From Magicicada septendecula (lineage: Eukaryota > Arthropoda > Insecta > Hemiptera > Cicadidae): DNA of 64,000 bases. Both the position numbers and the translations under genes were made by a program. The notes beneath the pieces are model-generated. The model saw only the letters and a list, made by a program, of their open reading frames with translations. It did not search any database and had not been told where the DNA came from. Location of the stretch: NCBI GenBank assembly GCA_034769895.1, contig CM068367.1, positions 1,313,999,046 to 1,314,063,045 of the forward strand, in the 5' to 3' direction. Position 1 is the stretch's first letter, and each line of letters starts with the position of its first letter. This document shows positions 53,985 to 64,000 of the stretch, piece by piece.

Positions 53985-55085
53985 GTGTTTAAAAAAGAAT
54001 GACAGAATTTTAAATAGTTATATTTATTGATGAAAACATGTTACAACAATGGAACAAAGTACAAAATACTCGCAAAATCATACAGTTTCAGCAACGTTAT
54101 TACAAATGCTCTGTGTCCTCCACCAGCCGCACGGACAACATCAAAACGATAGCTAAATTCATTCCACACTTTTCGCAAGGTAACATCTTCGACTGAAGCT
54201 ACTGCTGCTGATATCATGTTTTTTTAGAACTCGTCTAGGAACTAACGGTGGAACGAACTAACGGTGGAACAAAAACACGGTCTTTCGCGAATCCTCACAA
54301 GAAGAAGTTGCATGGGGTAATGTCTGGAGATCTTGGACGCCAAGAGTGTAGGGCAGTGTCTCGGGGTCCCGTGCGCCCTATCCAGTGCGTTGAGGTAGTG
54401 TGTCATTCAGGAATTGCCGTACGTTGTTGTGCCAGTGTGGCGGGGCTCCGTCTTGTTGGAATATGAAATCATCAGAGTCCTCATGAAGTTGTGGAAATAG
54501 CCAGGTATGCAGCATTTCTAGATAACTCAGTCCCATCACTGTGCTTTCCTCAAAAAAGAATGGACCATAAATCTGTGTTTAAGAAATTGCACAAAAAACT
54601 TTCACTTTTGGTGAATCTCGCTTATGCTCTACGATTTCATGAGGATTCTGGAGTCCTCATGTGCGCACGTTATGACGGTTAACTTTACCGCTAACATGAA
54701 ACGTACCTTCATCGCTAAAAATCAACCGTGGTAAAAGTCTGTCGTCTTCCATGTCCGTTAAGAGACCATTGCAAAACTGCACACATTTTCTTTTATCACC
54801 AACATGAAGAACTTGCACTAGTTGTAATCGGTATGTTTTATAGACCAACGTCGCCTTAACACACTCCAGACAGTCGTATGAGGAATTGTAAGTTCTCTGC
54901 TGGCACGGTGAGCAGACTTTCCTGGGCTTCGCTCAAACGCTTGTTGAATTCTTTGCACATTTTCATCAGAAATGCGAGGTCGACCTGAAGCTTACCCTTG
55001 TAAGAACATGTTTCTTCAAACTGGTGATACCAGCGACGAATGTTCTTTGGCAAAGCCGGATCAATCCCAAAACGCAGTATATATA
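53985..55085 (-). pseudogene. Tc1/mariner-IS630 superfamily transposase remnant
   Basis: Minus strand, read from 55085 down. The N-terminal DNA-binding part has LPKNIRRWYHQFEETC. The first catalytic Asp block is LPRLIFSDEGTFHVSGKVNR (about 54730-54680). Next is a GAPPHWHNN-type second Asp block (about 54440), and near the end an AAGGG-type end of the protein (about 54130). Frameshifts and stops divide it, and the segment around 54480-54650 is duplicated or rearranged (the phrase for EDSGVL is repeated). The left boundary ACACAGGGTGTTTAAAAAAG is typical of these insertions. Non-functional copy. Confidence 0.82.
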
Positions 55086-56839
55086 TGTGTGTGTATATAT
55101 AATGTTTAATTTATCATTCATTCAGCTTTTCGTTGTAACTCTTGATGATTCAAGTTCCGTAAAGATTCAAGTATTTATATGTTATGTATTATATTACCCA
55201 CTAATAGATTACTTTTGCAAGACTAATTTTATAATTTTTATAAACACACCCACACCCACGCGCACGCACACACGCACACACACATATAGGCCTATATCAG
55301 TGTGTGTGTTTATATACTGATACAAAATTTAAATACACTTGCAGAAGTGTATTATTGGATAATAAATATATAACTATTTATAAACTTATTTACAAAAAGA
55401 GGACCAGGTTATTTATTACCAAGTTTGACATAGAGGATCATTAACAAAGTATTTGTATTTTTTCAATCATATGTTTGATGTCGTTATTATATTATTATAT
55501 GGGGTACCACCAGCAGATAGTAAGAAGCGAATAACGTTCAGACAAGTACCAATTCAAATTTCATGCCAAGCAATGTACTTTCAGGGCTAATTTTATGTGC
55601 ATGTTGAATAAATAGGCCTAGTAATTACATGCACTCAATTGGAAGCCAAGCATTCACCCATGCAGACCGTTGTTAAGAGAGCCGTTATTATTGGGTTTCT
55701 ATTATTACCTAATGACTTGTATCAGGGAAATAATTACAATAACGTGGCATTGCTACATGAAAGTAAGGTCAAGTTCATTGGAACAACTCGGCGGCGGGCG
55801 GAGTCACTCCTCCGCTTGGCTTGCACGTTCTAACCTTCGCATCCTACGCGACACGTTGTAAAGAATCTCAACGCTGCAGTTGAAAAAATCATTGAAGTGT
55901 AATTTGTGTAATAATATATTCACGCGCGCGCGTGTGCGTGTGTGAATTGCCGTTTTCACGGTCCGTTACCCACGTTTGAGATGTCGAATGGCCTTGAGAA
56001 GGTCCACACATATGTCGCAACTTTTCAGTACAATCCAATTGAGACCATCGGAGACACTTCTGCAGGACACTGAGAATCTAGAAAATATCATGGCAGAATT
56101 GGTCCTCCTCAGAGCCACTATGCAGACAACAACCTATTGGAACAAGACATCACACGCTCGAACAAGTTAATAAGTTCCAGCTGTCATACGTCATTTTTTA
56201 TGAAGCAATATGTTCAGAAAACGGATCCCGACAGGGAGCTATACGATAGGAATGATGTATGGAAGTAGACCTCAGCAGAAGCACAACTGACGTTTTATAA
56301 GGTCATGACGTTTAACGAATTTATAAGGATCAGAATTGTAACGAGCAGAAAATTTAAAAATTTTTAAATTTCACCTCGGCAGAGTACGTTCACACGAGGC
56401 AAGTGTCAACGACTTATGGTGGAGCAATAAATAAGGAGTAATGAGAAGGTGTCAGTGAAGCGTTGCTGACTTGACAATAGAAACGCATTAAGTTCAATCC
56501 AACTATAGAATTTGGTGGCGTAAGATGACAGGGAAAGTTTCGCCCAGAATTATTGCTCTCCGCAGCTGTAACAACGTAAGTGAGGACATTCACACCCGTA
56601 CCGAGAATTGTAGCAGATGTGGCCGTATTACGTCAGTAGACGATAAGCGACAAAAACAAGGGATGCTCCATACTACAATGAAACGGATACGCTGCACCTT
56701 AAGTAACAATACTGGAAGATAGGCTGACAAAAACTAAAGTCATGTTACACAGCTGGAGGTATCGTCTAATTGACAGACAAGAATTTACGAAGGGAAAGTT
56801 GGGGTGACTTCAACGACCAGCAGATGTTCGAAATTAGTA
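55086..56839. other. Unassigned DNA
   Basis: Contains short CA and CG alternating runs near 55247-55288 and 55921-55945. No supported gene. Confidence 0.5.
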
Positions 56840-57280
56840 ATAGCCAGAAAAAAGGGGTAAGAGCATAGAACAATACGCCAGGAAGACTGTAAGTATAGAT
56901 AATGGGAATCTATAGAAACGCAGAGTTTACTCAGACAATAGGCTGATAGACAAGTTGTTAATAGCCATAGTTTCTTCGAAGCGGGTCAACGATCGTCAAG
57001 CCAGAGGGCAGGGAGACCTAAGGACCTATCAGAGACCTTCAGCCAGCGATAAATTTGATGGTGAGGGATGTTTCCATAGCAACTGAGACGAAGAACCTAT
57101 CGGAAGAACTATGACGTAGGATTTTGACAGAGTGGGACAGTATTTTCCGAGAAAATCAAAAACTGACCAATCTCGAAAAGAAGTGGGCGTGAAGCGCGCC
57201 AGAGACAAAATTTTGAGTAGGGACGAATTAATAAAACTAGCTGTCCAGGAAGGCGGAGAAGCAGTCATACTCAATTTTTA
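56840..57280 (+). pseudogene. Possible gag-like fragment
   Basis: One frame reads SIEQYARKTVSIDNGNL, a stop, then NRLIDKLLIAIVSSKRVND. This resembles the part of gypsy Gag after the capsid (SIEEYAXXV, later DDRLIDXLAIXXF). No zinc knuckle or neighbouring pol is found. It may be the remnant of another element, or part of the upstream sequence of the gypsy copy that follows. Weak call. Confidence 0.3.
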
Positions 57281-58676
57281 GGTAGTCATACTCAAATTTT
57301 AGACAGTGATATTCAATTTTCAGACAGACAGTCAACACTTAAATTTTGAATAGTTATACTAAAGTTTTTACAGTTAGAATTTTCAGACAGTTTACATTTA
57401 AATTATCAAGTAGTTTAACTTCAAGTGCGAGAGACGGTACATCATAAACTTTCCATTGTTTACTCAAATCATTCGGAAGTTAGATAAATAACAAGGAACT
57501 TAAAACTTAATAATATATTCATATCGCGGTAGTGAACTTTACCGGAGTGCGCAGTAACGGACTTAGTGAAATTTACACCAAGTGAACAATCAGACCGTTA
57601 CACTAACAGACAGCATCACTTAACGATATACAAATTATTGGAACTTAATATTGTGTATCAACAACATAATGAACACGAAACATTAAACAAACTAATCAAT
57701 TATAGGATCGTTTGTGGAAGCAGCGACAAATGAAACTAGACATGTATATTGACTTTAAAACGAACTCACAATAAACACAGTAAGATAGAACATTGATTGA
57801 ACACTAAACTTCAATTACCCACACATATACAAACACCTACACGAGCGGTCGGAAGAATAAAGTGATAAGTGGCAGTGATAAAACAACGTACGACGGAATG
57901 TATCTACGAGCCATCTCCATCACCAGAACGAGACTTCATCAACAACTAATGGATATTCACTAACCAAGTAACCACTATTATAATTACTTCTAATTAGTAA
58001 CTTCTACTGACCTGGTTTCTTTCAAAGAATTCACACCTGAGAAAATTATTAAGAAAAGTAATGAGTAAATCTGATAAAGTATTTAATGAACGTATAAACA
58101 AAAGCTTATTTGGGATTTAATGAACGCATTAAATAAGTAGAATATTGAATTGTAACATCATTTGATTTATATATGTATGTATGTTTTCCTTTGTTTCAGC
58201 ATATATTAAGATATATCTTTGTTTATTATAAAATATGTATGTATTTCAGGTACAGCGACGTAACCTATGTACTATTATAATATGTCGTAAATGATAATTA
58301 AACTAGTATTTTAGTTAATCAGAAACATGCGTTCATTATTACCAATGCAACCCAAATATTAACCTAAAGTTTGAAAGAATGCAAATAGATTTTAAGAGTT
58401 TCTTATGTCCAATTAAATAAATGATATTACGTATGTGTTGATGAGCATAGATAGTTAGAATCATCAATAAGACTAAATTATACACATACATGTCAGAGAT
58501 CGATAATTTTATATATTTAATAATTAATTTATTGTGCTATCAATACGCATATAAAATGATATTTATAAATGGTATCCAACTTAAGAGCTAGATACATTTG
58601 AGAAATTATTAAATTTACACATTAATTAATTCAATCACGCGTAGCATAATAGATATATAAATTACAAAGTTGTAAA
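57281..58676 (+). repeat. Presumed 5' LTR of plus-strand gypsy element (start not located)
   Basis: A primer-binding-like TGGCGCCCAT begins at 58677, so an LTR should end just upstream of it, near AAAGTTGTA. Its left edge cannot be fixed because the matching 3' LTR is outside the window. The region is AT-rich and non-coding. Starts beginning TGTAAC at 56337, 56569 or 58152 are all conceivable. Confidence 0.4.
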
Positions 58677-58694
58677 TGGCGCCCATTCGCACGG
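58677..58694 (+). other. Primer-binding site
   Basis: TGGCGCCCA matches the start of lysine-tRNA-type primer sites for nine bases and then diverges. It lies 145 bases upstream of gag. Confidence 0.5.
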
Positions 58695-58821
58695 CATGAT
58701 ACGTATTAACACAGATTGTTAACACGTACAGCTTAGGTAAAGAACAGGCAGTAGAAGTAGTAGAAAAGTAGTGTCATAGAAGTAGAAGTAAGATAAGTGT
58801 TATTAGTGTAAGTCAGTTTGA

Positions 58822-60507
58822 ATGATTACGCGCAGTAGGGCTAAAATGGCGAGCAATTCAGACAGTGTAGAACTTGACATTAATAACCAATTAGGTGCAG
58901 TAATTACCGAGGACAATACTACACCTAGTGAACCAAGTAGTGTGGTAGAGAGTCCAGAAGATAGGGCGCGAGGACAGACATCAAAACTAGAAGATGGAAC
59001 TATACAAATGTTAATGGAGTTCATGCGTCAACAAGAAAAGAAACAAGAAGAACGAGACAAGAAACAAGAAGAACGAGACGAGAAACAAGAAGAACGAAGC
59101 AAGAAACTAGAAGAAAATATTAAATTAATTAGAGAAGAAAGTCTTCAATTAATTAGTGAAAAGTTAGAAAAACAAAATGAAAAACTCGACCAGCATAAGG
59201 AAGAGATGAAACGACAGTCAGAGGAGCAGCTGACGCAGATAAGGTCCGAGATACGTGACTACCAGCAGACTTGGGAAAGAAAGGTCGATGAATTACAGAA
59301 AAGGCAAGATGAGATCGTGAGGGACTTGAGAGAAGAAGCCGACAAGAAGTACGTAGAAATACAAGAAAAACAAGATAATGATCGTCAAGAATGGATGGCG
59401 GCGGTACACTCTACCCAGACGACCGTTAAAAAGATTAATCACAAGTTCGATGTTCACGTTAAGGATTACAATAAGAAGCACGAAGAACTCAAGGCCGAGA
59501 TGCACAATACCATACTGCAGAGACAACAGGAGCAAGAAGGAACAAATAGTAATATTATACAAAAATTAGAAGACGTAGACGGTAGACAACGTTCAACAGA
59601 ACAGAAGTTGGACGAGACTACGAAAGAAAAGACAACTAGGATCGAAGAATTAAAAGGACATTTAAATAAGGTAAGAAAAAACCAAGAGAGGTTACAGCGA
59701 CAACTGATGGAAGGTCATTGTGGAATATTAAATCGATTTAACGGACCTAACCACAATGATCTCAAATATAATGGCACAGACAGATTCCCTATGGAATTCC
59801 TCAAAGAATTGTCCGAAGTTCAAGAGTTATATTATCCCGCTGACAATATCAAGTGGATTGGCAAACATCTGGAGTTAGACGCAGGAATTTGGTGGCGAGT
59901 GATACGTGACCAGATATCAAACTTCGCAGAATTCAAGGAAGCGTTCTCTCTAAAATATTGGGGCCAGGAACGACAGGACAGTATCCGGGACCATTTGGAG
60001 TTTGGCAGATTTGATTGGCGCGGACCAGTTACTGCTATTCAATATATTGAACGGATTTTATTGGAAAGTAAGCAGTTAACACCTACTTTGTCTGATTATC
60101 AGTTAATACGTAAGATATCTCGTCACTTTGGGCGGGACATCCAGCTTGCGGTGGTTACAAGAGGAATTGTGACGATACCAAACTTCGAATCTCTGATCAT
60201 CGAGTATTCACAGATTCAACCAAGAATTAATAGAGAAGCGAACTATGCAGCAAACGAGGGAAGAAATGCGTATAAGGAAGGTGAAAGTAGCCTGAACAAA
60301 GGAGGCGGTATACAGAAGAAAACATGGGGTGACAGACCCGCCATAAATAACCAGCCCCGTAACGCAGACCGGCGCGCTGTCAACACAATAGAGTTTACAA
60401 ACACGACAGCTGGTGCATCGGGCACTCAACCTAAAAGAAATCGTCAACAAGAAGAGGAAAAAAAAATCCCTCTACCCATTAACAAAGATAGCCGTCAAAA
60501 CAAATGA
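58822..60507 (+). CDS. gag: Gypsy Gag with coiled coil and no zinc knuckle
   Basis: A 561-codon frame from ATG 58822. Residues about 70-300 form a highly charged coiled coil with tandem KKQEERD-type repeats. About 310-460 is the capsid-like domain (MEFLKELSEVQELYY, IWWRVIRDQISNFAEFKEAF, LKYWGQE), aligning with FKRQFKEKYW of the minus-strand element. The C-terminus is basic and polar with no CCHC motif. The gene overlaps pol by 95 bases, with pol in the +1 frame. A nine-A run at 60458-60466 lies inside the overlap. Another in-frame ATG follows at 58846, but 58822 gives the fuller protein. Confidence 0.9.
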   Translation: MITRSRAKMASNSDSVELDINNQLGAVITEDNTTPSEPSSVVESPEDRARGQTSKLEDGTIQMLMEFMRQQEKKQEERDKKQEERDEKQEERSKKLEENIKLIREESLQLISEKLEKQNEKLDQHKEEMKRQSEEQLTQIRSEIRDYQQTWERKVDELQKRQDEIVRDLREEADKKYVEIQEKQDNDRQEWMAAVHSTQTTVKKINHKFDVHVKDYNKKHEELKAEMHNTILQRQQEQEGTNSNIIQKLEDVDGRQRSTEQKLDETTKEKTTRIEELKGHLNKVRKNQERLQRQLMEGHCGILNRFNGPNHNDLKYNGTDRFPMEFLKELSEVQELYYPADNIKWIGKHLELDAGIWWRVIRDQISNFAEFKEAFSLKYWGQERQDSIRDHLEFGRFDWRGPVTAIQYIERILLESKQLTPTLSDYQLIRKISRHFGRDIQLAVVTRGIVTIPNFESLIIEYSQIQPRINREANYAANEGRNAYKEGESSLNKGGGIQKKTWGDRPAINNQPRNADRRAVNTIEFTNTTAGASGTQPKRNRQQEEEKKIPLPINKDSRQNK

Positions 60508-63500
60508 CTACCAGACGAATATTATCCTACCGGACTTACGAAGCGATTTATTGTGTAATGATGATGAAGAAATTTCGCAACGAATAATCAGGTGTCCAGA
60601 GATAAATATCAAGTTCAATAATAATGTTAGTGTACAAGCGTTAATCGATACTGGATCTGTAATAGCTGGGTTATCTGAGTCGTGGTTTCACCAAAACAAA
60701 CATGACATTACACCTTATGAAATATTACCGATGTCTAACACATTAATAGTTAGCGCAGTTGGTAATAAATCAAAGCTAATCAGAAAACAAATATTATGTG
60801 ATATCTATATTGAAGAAATTAAATATGAATGTGTTTTCCTAATAATACCAGATTTGATAAAACCATGCATATTAGGAACCAATTTTCTTCAAGAAACAGG
60901 GTGTCTCATTGACATGGGAAGAAGAATCGTCGAGATAAGAAGAGAGGATAACGAAGCGACGTACACGGTGCCTATGATGCATATAGAAGTGGTGGACGTA
61001 GAAGAAGAAGAAGAGATCATCAGAAACATTAACAAGAAGATAGAAAGTATAGAATGCGGAGATAGAGGAACGTTGGAAAGGTTAAGGGAGATTCTAATAA
61101 GGAATTGTAGTTTATTCAGAGAATGCCCCGGAAGAATCGATGGGTATGTCCACGAGTTCCGAGTCACCGACCAGACACCGTACTTCCAGAGAGGATGGCC
61201 TGTCCCATTAACCTATAAAGGGAAGGTAGATGAGGAGATTCGGAAAATGTTACGGTATGGGGTCATTGAGAGATGCAACAGCGCATATATCAACCCACTG
61301 GTTACGGTAATTAAGAAGGACGGTAGCGTACGATTGTGTTTGGATGCGAGGAAGGTGAACAGTGTGACTATCCCGGACTACGAGGGTGCCCCTCCAATAA
61401 ACGACATTTTAGCGAGATGTGGAGAGATGAAGTACTTATCTACCGTAGATCTAACTAGCAGTTTCTGGCAAGTACCACTGAAGTCGGAATGCCGGAACTT
61501 CACCGCTTTTATGTACGACGGCAAGTGTTATCGTTTTACAGTTACACCATTTGGCCTGAGTACCAGTTCTGCTGCACTGACCAGGGGATTGGACACAGTA
61601 CTGGACGAAGAAGTAAAAGAGAATACCATTATTTATGTCGACGATTGCCTGTGTTATTCAGAAGATTTAGAAACGCACTTGTTACATTTAGACTTATTAT
61701 TATCTAATTTAAGAAGGGCAAATTTAACCATCAATTTGGAGAAGTCGCAGTTCTTCAGACAAGAAATCGCGTACCTCGGTTATCAACTAACAACGCAAGG
61801 AATACGAACAACGGACGAGAAGATAGATGCCATTATGAAGTTCCCTGCACCTCGGAACCAAAAACAATTAAAAGGTTTCCTGGGGTTGACAAATTTCTAT
61901 AATCGTTTTACAGACAAATACGCGGAAACTACTAAACCATTACTGGAGTTGCTACGGAAAGGACAGAAATTCACCTGGACACAGGAATTAAATGAGTGTT
62001 TTCAGCAGGTTAAAAGGTTATTCGTAGAAACAGTCATCTTAAAGTTTCCCCGAATAAACCAAAGATATTATATGCAATGTGACGCCAGCAACTTTGCATA
62101 TGGCGGACAACTATATCAATTGGACGAAGAAGGAAGAATTGGAGTAATAGCTTTTACCAGCAGGACATTCAAGGGTGCGGAAATAAATTATTACACTACG
62201 GAGAAGGAGCTTTTGTGTATTGTAAGATGTCTTGAGCGGTTCCGTATATACATACTAGGACAACCGTTAACCATCATTACTGATAATAAAGCACTGACTT
62301 TTATGAATAAATGTCATTTAAACAACTCGCGTATTACACGCTGGATCTTAAGTATTCAGGAGTACAAATTTGACATTGTCCATTGTAGAGGTAAGGACAA
62401 TATTATTGCCGATCTTCTGAGCAGAAATCCAGAAGATGCCACACCAGAAGTAATTAGTGACAATATTTCCGAATATTTGATTAACCACCTGACAATCAAA
62501 ATGGATAAGAAGGTAAGCAAGATCCTAATGGATATTGGAAGGCACCAAATTCAAGATCATAAGCTTAAGTATATTATTGATAAGATTAGGGAAAATTGTG
62601 TAGATAAGAAATTAAATAAATTTTATAGATTCGTCGATGAGAAATTGTACAGATTACGCAAAGGAGAGTGGAAACTATACGTACCGAACAGTGTGTCTGG
62701 CGAAATAATTGCTGAAATACACCGTATGTATGGGCATCCCGGTGCGAAGAGATGTATCAAATTATTACAGGAGTACTTTACCATGGACGGGATGTTAAAG
62801 AGGGTGAAAATTTATGTACGGACTTGCGACACTTGTCAGAAAAAAAAGGATTCCGGCAACAGAAACTCGTTTGGAGGAACAAAAGCCATAATACCGTTAC
62901 GCAAGAGTGACCTTGTGAGCGCGGACTATTACGGACCGTTACCTGCTTCGTCTGGCGGGATAAGGTATCTATTTATTATGGTTGACAACTTTACCAAATA
63001 CGTACGACTTTTCACACTTCGAAGGGCAACGACCGTCGCTACACTGAGGAGAGTACACCAATATCGTGAAGAACTAGGGTCTCCTAGAGTGATTATCACA
63101 GACAACGGAACGCAATTTTCATCTAAAAAATGGTTAGATGGATTAACTGAACTAAATATCCAACCACGATTTACCGCAATAAGGAACCCTTGTGCGAATC
63201 TGGCTGAAAGATTCAACAGACAGCTTGGGAACTTATTTAGGATCTTTGTTGGTGATCAACATACAAAGTGGTCGCGTTACGTACCAATCGTCGAGAGTTG
63301 TATTAACGAAACGTACCACGAGACGATAGAAGTAACACCGTACGAAGCTCAGCTCGGAAAAAAACCTCCCAGAGCGTGGGAAAAATACATCAACAAGGAT
63401 ATGCTCCTAGTTAAAGGGGTAGATCATAACCAAATATTTATCAAAATGAAGGAGAAGAGAGAAAAACAAGCAAAATTATGTAATGAGACTAAGACCATTA

Positions 63501-63724
63501 CAAGATTCAACATTGGTGAGAAAGTGTTAGTCAGAACATATCATCAATCGGACGCGGTCCAGAAAAGAATTGAAAAATTTTGCGAACTGTACTGCGGACC
63601 ATATAAAGTGCATCAAATTCTCGGAGAAGCTACTTATCTACTCGTTGATTGCGATGATGACAAGAAACTCCGTGGAAAATTTAATGCCAGACAATTGAAA
63701 AAATACTATGAACCAGAGAATTGA
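60413..63724 (+). CDS. pol: Gypsy Pol polyprotein: protease, RT, RNase H, integrase
   Basis: A 1103-codon intact frame. Protease has DTG at residues 79-81 and ILGTNFL later. RT has motif A in STVDLTSSFWQVPL and YVDD at 408-411. RNase H starts at CDAS 556-559. Integrase has its zinc site at H770, H775, C805 and C808, and the catalytic triad at D838, D897 and E932. The C-terminus has a GPY-type domain (YCGPYKVHQILGEATYLL). All key residues are present, so the enzyme could be active. The frame begins with GTG inside gag. Pol is therefore probably made as a Gag-Pol fusion by frameshifting or from a +1/-2 slip in the A-run. It ends at TGA 63722-63724. Confidence 0.95.
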   Translation: MHRALNLKEIVNKKRKKKSLYPLTKIAVKTNDYQTNIILPDLRSDLLCNDDEEISQRIIRCPEINIKFNNNVSVQALIDTGSVIAGLSESWFHQNKHDITPYEILPMSNTLIVSAVGNKSKLIRKQILCDIYIEEIKYECVFLIIPDLIKPCILGTNFLQETGCLIDMGRRIVEIRREDNEATYTVPMMHIEVVDVEEEEEIIRNINKKIESIECGDRGTLERLREILIRNCSLFRECPGRIDGYVHEFRVTDQTPYFQRGWPVPLTYKGKVDEEIRKMLRYGVIERCNSAYINPLVTVIKKDGSVRLCLDARKVNSVTIPDYEGAPPINDILARCGEMKYLSTVDLTSSFWQVPLKSECRNFTAFMYDGKCYRFTVTPFGLSTSSAALTRGLDTVLDEEVKENTIIYVDDCLCYSEDLETHLLHLDLLLSNLRRANLTINLEKSQFFRQEIAYLGYQLTTQGIRTTDEKIDAIMKFPAPRNQKQLKGFLGLTNFYNRFTDKYAETTKPLLELLRKGQKFTWTQELNECFQQVKRLFVETVILKFPRINQRYYMQCDASNFAYGGQLYQLDEEGRIGVIAFTSRTFKGAEINYYTTEKELLCIVRCLERFRIYILGQPLTIITDNKALTFMNKCHLNNSRITRWILSIQEYKFDIVHCRGKDNIIADLLSRNPEDATPEVISDNISEYLINHLTIKMDKKVSKILMDIGRHQIQDHKLKYIIDKIRENCVDKKLNKFYRFVDEKLYRLRKGEWKLYVPNSVSGEIIAEIHRMYGHPGAKRCIKLLQEYFTMDGMLKRVKIYVRTCDTCQKKKDSGNRNSFGGTKAIIPLRKSDLVSADYYGPLPASSGGIRYLFIMVDNFTKYVRLFTLRRATTVATLRRVHQYREELGSPRVIITDNGTQFSSKKWLDGLTELNIQPRFTAIRNPCANLAERFNRQLGNLFRIFVGDQHTKWSRYVPIVESCINETYHETIEVTPYEAQLGKKPPRAWEKYINKDMLLVKGVDHNQIFIKMKEKREKQAKLCNETKTITRFNIGEKVLVRTYHQSDAVQKRIEKFCELYCGPYKVHQILGEATYLLVDCDDDKKLRGKFNARQLKKYYEPEN

Positions 63725-64000
63725 AGATGAAGGAAGAGGAAGAAATTGAAGAAGATGTCGTAAGAAGCTAGCCGATGCTGATGAATCAACTGCGTTAGGG
63801 TAATTGACGCGGTGATATCATTCAAGCTGGCTTATCCAAGAAAGTTATGTACTTTAATTGTTGAAACATAACATCAAAAATGTATTTAGTCTATTAAGCA
63901 CTAATTAGATGTTAGATAATAAGATAAATTAACATTTACTGTGACATTTTATAAAAATATTGCAGTGAATGCAAAGGACATTTAATTGCTATTATTTGAT
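63725..64000 (+). other. Downstream untranslated region of the gypsy element
   Basis: AT-rich, no open frame of note. It does not visibly repeat 56400-58676, so the 3' LTR has probably not started yet. Confidence 0.5.

Larger units (their letters stand above)
58677..64000 (+). mobile_element. Second Ty3/gypsy element, intact coding region (3' end outside window)
   Basis: Contains the primer-binding site, gag 58822-60507 and pol 60413-63724, both uninterrupted, in the order of Ty3/gypsy. The proteins are clearly related in design to the minus-strand element at 24792-37289 but differ substantially in sequence. No env begins within the 276 bases after pol. The 3' LTR must lie beyond 64000. Confidence 0.92.

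Noticed and set aside
1-64000. tRNA genes, rRNA genes, host gene exons with splice sites
   Set aside because: I looked for TTCGAAT-type B boxes, rRNA-like GC blocks and multi-exon coding patterns. None met a standard I could defend by eye.

Overview
The window looks like gene-poor, repeat-rich nuclear DNA of an arthropod, most likely an insect. Supporting this are three Ty3/gypsy-type LTR retrotransposons, one with an envelope-like gene; many 5'-truncated LINE fragments with microsatellite tails; a PIF/Harbinger remnant with a MADF-BESS gene; and hAT, Tc1/mariner and Helitron remnants. Most of the rest is AT-rich sequence in which I recognise nothing. I found no convincing host gene, tRNA, rRNA or CRISPR array. 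The order of insect cannot be read from this sequence.

Layout. 1-6506: an internally deleted, env-bearing gypsy element (5' LTR cut by the window edge, 3' LTR 5481-6506). It keeps gag, protease, the end of RT plus RNase H, the Pol tail and part of env. The RT catalytic core and the integrase are gone. 6507-24786: old DNA with LINE 3' ends on both strands (10430-18640), a 731-bp hAT insertion with an 8-bp target duplication inside one LINE (15595-16325), and two fold-back elements carrying hammerhead-like motifs (8168-8361 and 18641-18758). 24792-37289: a nearly pristine 12.5-kb gypsy element on the minus strand with 2.9-kb LTRs, intact gag and pol, a textbook -1 frameshift site at the gag-pol junction, and a 114-bp tandem repeat downstream of pol. 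37290-41376: further LINE fragments. 42430-43511: Helitron remnant with a duplicated 5' end. 44030-45680: scrambled Harbinger element. 45683-46150: Jockey-like LINE. 46630-48209: a fold-back repeat family. 51373-52200: GC-rich LINE-related block. 52700-55085: LINE tail, Tigger-like element and Tc1/mariner-IS630 transposase remnant. 56840-64000: a gag-like fragment and then a second intact gypsy element on the plus strand (gag 58822-60507, pol to 63724), whose 3' LTR lies beyond the window.

How the parts work. Each gypsy element encodes Gag (particle protein) and Pol (protease, reverse transcriptase, RNase H, integrase). The minus-strand element appears to couple them by a TTTAAAC slippery site followed by pairable sequence. 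The plus-strand relative has gag and pol in a +1 relation, with a nine-A run in the overlap. Both belong to a lineage whose Gag has a long coiled coil and no zinc knuckle. The LTRs of the minus-strand element differ, by eye, at only three bases plus one 8-bp indel over 2.9 kb, so it inserted recently and may still be active. The small fold-back repeats share a core like that of the hammerhead ribozymes reported in Penelope-like elements. With the frameshift signal, this is the most interesting thing in the window.
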